Shown: positions 1 through 5,400 of the stretch, one piece after another
Position numbering within the stretch: the stretch's first letter is position 1
Layout of the letters: every line of letters starts with the position of its first letter
Source of the DNA: GCA-2686265 sp036010965
Lineage (GTDB): Bacteria; Planctomycetota; UBA1135; GCA-002686595
NCBI GenBank assembly: GCA_036010965.1
Contig: DASCMO010000189.1
Coordinates: 1 to 16,395, forward strand
DNA length: 16,395 nt
Reading direction: 5' to 3'
The notes under the pieces: model-generated
Database searches by the model: none
Told to the model about the DNA's origin: nothing
Seen by the model: the letters and a program-made list of their open reading frames with translations, nothing else
Position numbers and translations under genes: made by a program

Positions 1-830
1 CTCTCGGCCGTGATCACACCATTTCCGAAGGCGTCCGCGAACAGATCGGGGTAGGTGCGGCCGCCGGCGATGGCCGCGGCCATGTCTGCAGGCAGATTGG
101 TTGCCAGGGCCAGGGGAGAAACAACGGCGAGCTTGGCGGTCAGCTGGGGCCAGTCGCGCGCCTCGTGGGCCATCTCGACGTCCGACATGGGAGGACCGAC
201 CGCTTGACTCTCGAGCGCGCCTCCATTGGGGATGCTCACTTGCCCGGTCTCGGGATTGATGAAGGTGCCACTGGCGCGACCGTCCCAGAACAGCTCGGGA
301 GCGTAGGCCCCCATGGGCACCGCGTTCGCGGCGCGTGTGGTCACCTGGACGTCGAAGCCGAAGATGGAGTCCGCCAAGTAGTCGTCCATGGCGTCCGAGC
401 GGATCACACCTGCGGAACCCAGCTTGTCATCGAGGTCGAAGAAGACGCCGTTGGGGCCGGGATGCCGAGCCTCGCGCGGGTCCGTGCCGCCCGCTCCGAA
501 GCGGTGGCAGGTCCCGCAGGCGACGGTGTTGTCGGCGGAGAGCTGCTCCTCCCAGAAGAGGAGTTTGCCGAGGATGCGCTTCTCCTCGGTGATGGGGTTC
601 TGGGGCGGGACGGGAGGGGGAGCCAGGGGGTTGGCACCACCGCCTCCACCGGGCGGCGGCGGCGGCGGAGGCGGAGGCGGCGGCGGCGGAGGCGGAGGCG
701 GCCCCTGGATCGCGGCAAACAGAGCCGGGCTAGCGGCAGCGCCAAACCCCGGCGCGGACAAAAGGCCCGTGGAGAGGACGGCGAGGCCGAGGCTGGCCGC
801 CATCGCGCGGGCGAGAAGGGGTGATGTCAT
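1..830 (-). CDS. Exported di-heme cytochrome c peroxidase / MauG-like protein (partial, C-terminus beyond the window)
   Basis: About 276 residues are visible and the frame is still open at base 1. The protein begins with a probable Sec signal peptide (alanine/leucine-rich, residues about 1-32). A low-complexity linker of 17 prolines and then 5 glycines follows (residues about 44-65). A c-type heme site CGTCH has C105, C108 and H109 as ligands. Further on come LFWDGRAS (near residue 180) and LESQAVGPP, signatures of the bacterial di-heme cytochrome c peroxidase / MauG family; the second heme site should lie in the missing part. The family acts in the periplasm on peroxide or in oxidative side-chain chemistry; which applies here cannot be told. 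ATG at 830 is chosen because the signal peptide follows it directly; the upstream AGG is weak. The nearest gene on the other side is divergent at 1043. Confidence 0.85.
   Translation of the reverse strand, partial: MTSPLLARAMAASLGLAVLSTGLLSAPGFGAAASPALFAAIQGPPPPPPPPPPPPPPPPPGGGGGANPLAPPPVPPQNPITEEKRILGKLLFWEEQLSADNTVACGTCHRFGAGGTDPREARHPGPNGVFFDLDDKLGSAGVIRSDAMDDYLADSIFGFDVQVTTRAANAVPMGAYAPELFWDGRASGTFINPETGQVSIPNGGALESQAVGPPMSDVEMAHEARDWPQLTAKLAVVSPLALATNLPADMAAAIAGGRTYPDLFADAFGNGVITAE
651..701 (-). repeat. CCG/CCT trinucleotide repeat encoding 17 consecutive prolines
   Basis: Seventeen in-frame proline codons (CCG, CCT and one CCC) form an uninterrupted tract inside the cytochrome gene, followed by five glycine codons at 636-650. 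It sits between the signal peptide and the heme domain, so it probably acts as a rigid spacer tethering the heme domain away from the membrane or export site. Such tracts can vary in length by slippage and normally need elongation factor P for smooth translation. Confidence 0.85.
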
Positions 831-1005
831 GCGAGACCTGGTGAGTGGCGGGTCGGTGATCTGGGTTTTCAGGCCTGTGAGCCTGCCGAATCTGCTGGGC
901 CTCCGACTGGGGTGGGGTGGTGCAACACTGTTCTGGTGCAGAGGTATCGGGGTCGTTGCTTGATTTGGGAGGCGGATCCGCAGCCTGGGCAGAGTTCGAC
1001 AACCA

Positions 1006-1026
1006 GACTAGCATGGGATGCTAGTC
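1006..1026. repeat. Perfect 9-bp inverted repeat (possible operator or leader hairpin)
   Basis: GACTAGCAT, a GGG spacer, then ATGCTAGTC make two perfect 9-bp arms. With one bulged base (C1027) the pairing extends by two more pairs (1004-1005 with 1028-1029). It ends 16 bp before the ATG at 1043 and lies 176 bp upstream of the divergent cytochrome start at 830. It is relatively AT-rich compared with its surroundings. There is no following T-run, so it is not a standard terminator. A dimeric repressor or activator site, or a hairpin in the leader of the downstream gene, are the likely options. Confidence 0.55.
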
Positions 1027-1042
1027 CTGTCCCGAAGCCCCC

Positions 1043-1609
1043 ATGGAGCACGCAATGGACCCGGATCGGCTCCCCAGCAGCTCGCTGGCGTTCCTTCGCG
1101 AGCTGGGTGTCGGAGAAACCCGACACAACTCGAACGCGGATCTCCTTCCACACCTGATTGGAACCCGCGACTTGCTCGTCGAGTGGGGCGCTCGACCCGC
1201 TCTGTGCGATGCGGGCCTTTGCCACTCGGTCTACGGCACCGAGTACTTCTCCACCCCGACGCTCACCGATGGGCAGCGCGACCGTCTGCGGGGGGTGATC
1301 GGCGATGAGGCCGAGGCCCTCGTGTGGCTCTGGTGCTTCGGCCGCCGCCACACCCTGGTGGTGCCCGAGCAGGCGCACTCGGCCTCGCGCCTGAAGGATC
1401 GCCGCTCCGATGAGTGGATCGCGATCACGGCCTTGCAGGTCGAGGACTTCGTCAACCTCTGGATCGCCGACACACTCGAGCAACTACCGCGCGTTCCGGA
1501 ACGCGAGGTCGCCACGGCCCGCGTGCTCACGCGCCACGCACCTACCGCCCTACCCGGGGCGCGGGATGCTCTCGAGCGTGTAGTGGCCGCCTACTCGGGC
1601 CTCAGGTGA
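1043..1609 (+). CDS. DUF6817-like protein of unknown function
   Basis: This 188-residue soluble protein has no signal peptide or membrane segment. The block with LLPHLIGTRDLLVEWG followed by LCDAGLCHSVYGTEYF (about residues 32-71) resembles the conserved core I associate with the DUF6817 family. That core recalls an HD-like helical metal-binding fold: histidines spaced around an LL..WG helix and a CHSVYGTE segment. The biochemical role is unknown. ATG at 1043 has no good ribosome binding site; a second in-frame ATG at 1055 is equally possible. A perfect inverted repeat lies just upstream and may control it. It converges on the RRM gene with a gap of 27 bases. Confidence 0.75.
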   Translation: MEHAMDPDRLPSSSLAFLRELGVGETRHNSNADLLPHLIGTRDLLVEWGARPALCDAGLCHSVYGTEYFSTPTLTDGQRDRLRGVIGDEAEALVWLWCFGRRHTLVVPEQAHSASRLKDRRSDEWIAITALQVEDFVNLWIADTLEQLPRVPEREVATARVLTRHAPTALPGARDALERVVAAYSGLR

Positions 1610-1636
1610 GGGAGTCGGCGAGAGGGGGGGAAGCCC

Positions 1637-1939
1637 CTACCAGCCGCCGCCGCCGCCACCACCGCCACCGCCGCCACCGCCGCGCTGGGGGCGTTCGCGA
1701 GCCTCGTTGACCTTGATCTGGCGGCCGTCGAGGTCGGAGCCGTCGAGGGCGCTGATAACTGCTGTGGCTTCATCGTCGGAACCCATCTCGACGAACCCGA
1801 AGCCGCGCGGGCGGCCGGTGTCGCGATCGGTGACGATGTGGACATCGGAGACGGTGCGCCCGTCTTGCTCAAAGGCCATCCGCAGGGAGTCTTCGGTCGT
1901 GTCCCAGGAAAGATTGCCCACGTACAGTCGCTTACCCAT
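1637..1939 (-). CDS. Glycine-rich RRM RNA-binding protein
   Basis: The gene encodes a 100-residue protein with one RNA recognition motif at residues 3-82. RNP2 is LYVGNL (5-10) and RNP1 is RGFGFVEM (45-52), with the aromatic residues that stack on RNA bases present. It ends in an arginine-containing linker, 13 consecutive glycines and a final tryptophan. Small RRM proteins with Gly-rich tails occur in cyanobacteria, planctomycetes and proteobacteria, where they are single-strand RNA binders and often cold-responsive. ATG at 1939 is chosen because RNP2 begins four residues later; the frame stays open 38 codons further upstream, but that stretch is not RRM-like. No strong Shine-Dalgarno precedes it. 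It is divergent from the oxidoreductase at 2273. Confidence 0.92.
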   Translation of the reverse strand: MGKRLYVGNLSWDTTEDSLRMAFEQDGRTVSDVHIVTDRDTGRPRGFGFVEMGSDDEATAVISALDGSDLDGRQIKVNEARERPQRGGGGGGGGGGGGGW

Positions 1940-2272
1940 GTGAATCGTGAATCGGTCAGGAGTGGCTAGGAGCTCGGCTGACCGACGACACGAGAGAACC
2001 GAGGCGTCGCAGACAAGCAGGAACGGATCAAGGCGAGAAAGATACCTGCGCACGGCCCCCCGGGGAAAGGGGGTAGGCGGCGAGTACGAGAAAAAAACCT
2101 CCAGACCACCGGTTCAGCGTCCGAGGGGGCGCGCTGGGCCTGTAGGACGAGCCCTCTTCAGGGCGGAGATGTCCCGCTGCCGCCGGTGAGGGGCTGCCAC
2201 CCTCTCCGGGGCTTTTTCCCGGGCCGCGCGCTTCAATCGTATGCTGTGGCCCCATTCACTCCGGAGAACCTC
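1940..2272. other. Divergent intergenic region, 333 bases
   Basis: This gap separates the minus-strand RRM gene from the plus-strand oxidoreductase and should carry the promoters of both. No protein with recognisable features is read in any frame. A small hairpin (GAGGG 2188-2192 with CCCTC 2200-2204) is followed by a run of five T at 2213-2217, but the stem is too short and too far from the T-run to call a terminator. A weak -10-like TATGCT lies at 2240-2245, 28 bases before the downstream ATG. The unusually long leader of the RRM gene would be consistent with post-transcriptional control, but nothing specific is visible. Confidence 0.5.
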
Positions 2273-3646
2273 ATGCCCCAGCGCCCGAAACTCACCCGCC
2301 GCGGATTCCTCAAGACCACCACCGCCGCCGCGGCCATGTCCATGAGTGCGTCCTCCTATGCGCGCATCATGGGCGCCGGAGCGCGCTTGAACATCGCCTA
2401 CATCGGCGTGGGAGGCATCGCTGGCGGCCAGCACATCGGTCCCCTCGCCAAGCTCGGCGCCGGCTGCCCGGCGTACTGCGATGTGGACACCGATCGCTGG
2501 GGAAACTGCGCCGACCGCTGGCCGGAGGCGAAGGGTTACACCGACTATCGCAAGATGTTCGACGCCCATGAGAAGGACATCGACGCCGTGATGATCGGCA
2601 CGCCTGACCACCAGCACTACCCGGCGACGATCCAGGCCATGATGCGCGGGAAGCACGTCTACACACAGAAGCCGCTCACCCACACTCCCTGGGAGTCGCG
2701 ACAACTCAGCCTCGCCCAGGAGAAGACGAAACTCGCAACCCAGATGGGCAACCAGGGCCACGCGTCGGATGGGCTCCGCGGCACCATCGACTTCCTGCGG
2801 AGCGGCGCCATCGGCGACCTCCTCGAGGCTCACGTCTGGACCAACCGACCCATCTGGCGTCAGGGCATGGCCGTACCCGAGGGCGGACAGGAGATCCCGG
2901 AGAACCTCGATTGGGACTCCTGGATCGGACCGGCAAAGACGCGCTCCTTCCACCATGATCCGGCAGATGGCTGGGGCGGTTTCTACCACCCGTTCAACTG
3001 GCGCGGCTTCTGGGACTTTGGCTGCGGCGCCCTGGGTGACATGGCCTGCCACAACCTCGACCCGCTCTACTGGGCCATGGAGCCCGGCTATCCGACCGAG
3101 ATCGAACTCATGGACGGCGAGGCCTTCGGGGACGCGCCCATGTATGTGCAGAACACGACCGTGCGCTTTCACTTCCCCGCCGATGGCGAGCGGCCCGCAT
3201 TCGACACTTACTGGCACGATGGCGGGAACCGGCCCGAGCGTCCGGAGGAACTCCCCGAGGGTGAAAACCTGCCGAACCAGGGCGCCCTCTACATCGGGAC
3301 CGAGGGCAAGCTGTACGCGAAGGGCGACTCCCGGAACTGGCCCAAACTCCTGCCCGAGTCGAAGAACAAGGAGTACGGACGCCCCGAGCAGCAGATCGAG
3401 CGCTCCGCTGATGGACATCACAAGGAGTGGTACCTGGCCTGTACGGAGGACAAGCCCTACGACTTCCCCAAGAGCAACTTCTCCTACGCCGCGCCCTTCA
3501 CCGAGATGATCCTGCTCGGCTGCATCGCGCAGCGGGTCGGCGGAAAGCTGCCCTACGATCCGGAGAAGATGACCTTCGAGGGTCGTGACGACGCGACCGC
3601 GCTGATCACCAAGGAATACCGCGAGGGCTGGGACTTCCGATTGTAG
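2273..3646 (+). CDS. Tat-exported Gfo/Idh/MocA family oxidoreductase
   Basis: A 457-residue protein starting with a twin-arginine signal, RRGFLK at residues 9-14, then a hydrophobic Ala/Ser/Met stretch. The N-terminal Rossmann domain starts with NIAYIGVGGIAGG (about 40-52), has TPDHQH at 110-115, and shows the family catalytic-lysine motif as YTQKPL (K133) where EKP is usual. The C-terminal half is the family's alpha/beta domain, with DMACHNLD containing the usual histidine region. Related enzymes oxidise or reduce sugars and cyclitols with NAD(P), and exported versions are abundant in Planctomycetota and Verrucomicrobiota; the substrate here is unknown. ATG at 2273 is preferred because GGAG (2263-2266) precedes it at good spacing and the Tat signal follows; the frame is open 29 codons further upstream. 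The next gene starts 41 bases downstream. Confidence 0.92.
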   Translation: MPQRPKLTRRGFLKTTTAAAAMSMSASSYARIMGAGARLNIAYIGVGGIAGGQHIGPLAKLGAGCPAYCDVDTDRWGNCADRWPEAKGYTDYRKMFDAHEKDIDAVMIGTPDHQHYPATIQAMMRGKHVYTQKPLTHTPWESRQLSLAQEKTKLATQMGNQGHASDGLRGTIDFLRSGAIGDLLEAHVWTNRPIWRQGMAVPEGGQEIPENLDWDSWIGPAKTRSFHHDPADGWGGFYHPFNWRGFWDFGCGALGDMACHNLDPLYWAMEPGYPTEIELMDGEAFGDAPMYVQNTTVRFHFPADGERPAFDTYWHDGGNRPERPEELPEGENLPNQGALYIGTEGKLYAKGDSRNWPKLLPESKNKEYGRPEQQIERSADGHHKEWYLACTEDKPYDFPKSNFSYAAPFTEMILLGCIAQRVGGKLPYDPEKMTFEGRDDATALITKEYREGWDFRL

Positions 3647-3687
3647 CCGGCTGCGCGCGCCCTCCCTCGCACCCCCCCCAGGACCCC

Positions 3688-5103
3688 ATGAACGCAGACC
3701 GCACGCGTGAGTTCGTCGAGCAGACCTGGCGGGATGAGATCGTCTCGGCGCTCGTCGAGTACATTCGCATCCCCAACAAGTCCCCGCACTTCGATCCGGA
3801 CTGGGCGGCGCATGGTCACATGGATCGTGCCGTCGAGCTGATCGCGAGCTGGTGCGCGGCGCGCCCGTTGGAGGGACTCAAGCTAGAAATCGTGCGGCTC
3901 GAGGGCCGTACGCCGGTGATCTTCATGGAGATCGAAGGCGAGACGGACGACACGGTGCTGCTCTACGGGCACCTGGACAAGCAACCGGAGATGACCGGCT
4001 GGTCTGAGGGCCTTGGTCCCTGGGATCCCGTCCTGCGGGGCGAGCGCCTGTACGGCCGCGGCGGAGCCGACGATGGCTACGCGGCTTTCACCTGCGTCAC
4101 GGCCCTGGAAGCGCTCCAGCGGGAGGGAATCCCGCGCGCCCGCTGCGTGGTGCTGATCGAGGCCTGCGAGGAGAGCGGCAGCTTCGACCTGCCGCCGATC
4201 ATCGATCACCTCCGCGACCGCATCGGTGAACCCCAGCTCGTGGTCTGCCTCGATTCGGGTTGTGGGAACTACGACCAGCTCTGGAGCACGACCTCCCTGC
4301 GGGGTCTCGTCACGGCAACACTGTCGGTGGAGATGTTGAGCGAGGGGGTGCACTCCGGCGACGCGAGCGGGATCGTGCCCTCCACCTTCCGCATCCTGCG
4401 CTCGCTCCTGAGCCGCATCGAGGACGAATCCACGGGTGAGATCCTGCTGGAGGAATGCCACACCGAGATCCCAGGCGAGCGCGTGGAGCAGGCTGCCACC
4501 GCGGCCGAGGTCCTCGGCGACGGGGTGGCCGGCAAGTTCCCTTTCCTGGAGGGCGCCGGCGCGGTCTGCGGCGATCCCGTCGAGCAGATCCTGGCACGTA
4601 CCTGGCGCCCCGCGCTCTCGATCACCGGAGCCGGTGGCCTGCCGGCCCTCTCGGACGCCGGGAACGTGCTGCGGTCGGGAACGAAGGTGGCCCTCTCCCT
4701 GCGCCTCCCGCCCACGGTCGACGCCGAGCGCGCGGCGCGGGCCGTCAAGGCCGCCCTGGAAGCCGATCCGCCCTGCGGGGCGCTCGTCCGCGTTGATCTG
4801 GACGAGCCCTGCGGCGGCTGGGACGCGCCCGAACTGGCACCCTGGTTGGTGGAGGTCACCGAACTCGCCTCGCAGACCTTCTTCGGGCGCGGCGCCGTCT
4901 ACATGGGCGAGGGCGGCTCGATCCCTTTCATGGGCATGTTGGGGGAGGAGTTTCCCGCAGCGCAGTTCCTGATCACCGGCGTCCTGGGTCCGGGCTCCAA
5001 CGCTCACGGCCCCAATGAATTCCTGGACGTGCCGATGGGCGTGAAGTTGACCTGCTGCGTGGCCGAAGTGCTCGCCGGGCACCACCGCGCGCACGCCGGC
5101 TGA
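3688..5103 (+). CDS. M20 family zinc metallopeptidase (dipeptidase-like)
   Basis: A 471-residue cytoplasmic hydrolase with the complete two-metal site of clan MH. These are GHLD (H95, catalytic D97), GRGGADD (bridging D128), EACEESGS (general base E161 and ligand E162), LDSG (D189) and, near the end, NAHGPNEF (H440). The lid/dimerisation domain lies between about 205 and 330. The GHLDKQPE segment and length resemble the peptidase/dipeptidase branch (CNDP-like) rather than ArgE or DapE, but the substrate cannot be read from sequence. AGGA at 3680-3683 is a good ribosome binding site for this ATG. It may be co-transcribed with the preceding oxidoreductase (41-base gap). It converges on the selenoglutaredoxin gene with only 10 bases between stops. 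Confidence 0.93.
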   Translation: MNADRTREFVEQTWRDEIVSALVEYIRIPNKSPHFDPDWAAHGHMDRAVELIASWCAARPLEGLKLEIVRLEGRTPVIFMEIEGETDDTVLLYGHLDKQPEMTGWSEGLGPWDPVLRGERLYGRGGADDGYAAFTCVTALEALQREGIPRARCVVLIEACEESGSFDLPPIIDHLRDRIGEPQLVVCLDSGCGNYDQLWSTTSLRGLVTATLSVEMLSEGVHSGDASGIVPSTFRILRSLLSRIEDESTGEILLEECHTEIPGERVEQAATAAEVLGDGVAGKFPFLEGAGAVCGDPVEQILARTWRPALSITGAGGLPALSDAGNVLRSGTKVALSLRLPPTVDAERAARAVKAALEADPPCGALVRVDLDEPCGGWDAPELAPWLVEVTELASQTFFGRGAVYMGEGGSIPFMGMLGEEFPAAQFLITGVLGPGSNAHGPNEFLDVPMGVKLTCCVAEVLAGHHRAHAG

Positions 5104-5113
5104 GCGCGGTCGT

Positions 5114-5350
5114 TCAGTCCAGAGCGCCGGAGCGCACCAGGGCTTCCAGGTCGTCGAAGCCTCCGACGAGCTTCCCGTCAATGAGGATGATCGGGACCGT
5201 GGAGTGCCCGTGGAGTTGCTTCAGTTCGCGCAGCTCGTCGTTCCTGTCGTCCATGATGTGCTCGGTGAGCGGTACATTGCTCTCTGCCAGGACCTCACGG
5301 GCCCGGATGCAGAAGGGTCACGTGGACCAGCTATACATGACGGCTTCCAT
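5114..5350 (-). CDS. grx: Selenocysteine-containing glutaredoxin (TGA read as Sec in the active site)
   Basis: Reading the in-frame TGA at 5318-5320 as selenocysteine gives a complete 78-residue glutaredoxin. The start is MEAVMYSWST, then U11-P-F-C14, followed by the helix IRAREVLAES, the cis-proline motif TVP (51-53) and the glutathione-binding GGFDD (63-67). The thioredoxin fold is intact on both sides of the TGA in one frame. The TGA replaces precisely the N-terminal nucleophilic cysteine of the CPFC motif, where Sec would give a stronger thiol/disulfide or deglutathionylation catalyst. A hairpin right after the TGA fits a bacterial SECIS. ATG 5350 is the first start after an in-frame stop at 5363-5365; no Shine-Dalgarno is seen. 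A conventional gene finder would miss or truncate it. The alternative, a TGC/TGT-to-TGA mutation or sequencing error, is less likely given the hairpin and the nearby selenium operon. Confidence 0.85.
5282..5320 (-). promoter_or_regulatory. Candidate bacterial SECIS element following the UGA codon
   Basis: Downstream of the UGA (5318-5320) the transcript can fold into an apical stem GGGCC / GGUCC (5304-5300 with 5294-5290, one G-U pair) around a five-base loop CGUGA (5299-5295). Below it, C-C pairs with G-G across a bulged U, and UCUGC / GCAGA (5313-5309 and 5287-5283) gives an outer stem that can form with an internal bulge. Eighteen nucleotides separate the UGA from the loop, and G is the second loop base. 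This agrees with the published bacterial consensus: loop 16-37 nt from the UGA and a G in the first two loop positions. Its role would be to bind SelB with Sec-tRNA. The fold was done by hand, with no energy calculated. Confidence 0.65.
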
Positions 5351-5366
5351 GGGCAGAGGATATCAT
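5337..5366 (+). promoter_or_regulatory. Possible sigma-70-like promoter for the DUF255 gene
   Basis: ATGACG (5337-5342, 4 of 6 to TTGACA), an 18-base spacer and TATCAT (5361-5366, 5 of 6 to TATAAT) lie 35 bases before the ATG at 5401. The -35 part overlaps the first codons of the divergent glutaredoxin gene, so the two genes would share control DNA. This is a visual match only; promoter consensus in this lineage is uncertain. Confidence 0.3.
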
Positions 5367-5400
5367 TGGATTGGCACGCTCACGCGCGGAAGGACGAACG

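Noticed and set aside
2188..2217. Hairpin plus T-run resembling an intrinsic terminator
   Set aside because: The stem is only 5 bp and the T-run is separated by about eight bases; no upstream plus-strand gene needs a terminator there.
2114..3421. Long minus-strand open frame (about 435 codons) opposite the Gfo/Idh/MocA gene
   Set aside because: It is the antisense shadow of a well-supported gene; its translation is Val/Leu/Gly/Arg-rich with no motif.
3883..5181. Long minus-strand open frame (about 432 codons) opposite the M20 peptidase, covering part of the glutaredoxin locus
   Set aside because: It runs in a different frame from the glutaredoxin and has no recognisable domain; GC-rich DNA produces such shadows on the opposite strand.
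5318..5320. In-frame TGA as a pseudogene-making stop in the glutaredoxin
   Set aside because: No other lesion is present, the TGA sits exactly at the catalytic Cys, and a SECIS-like hairpin follows; selenocysteine explains this better than decay.
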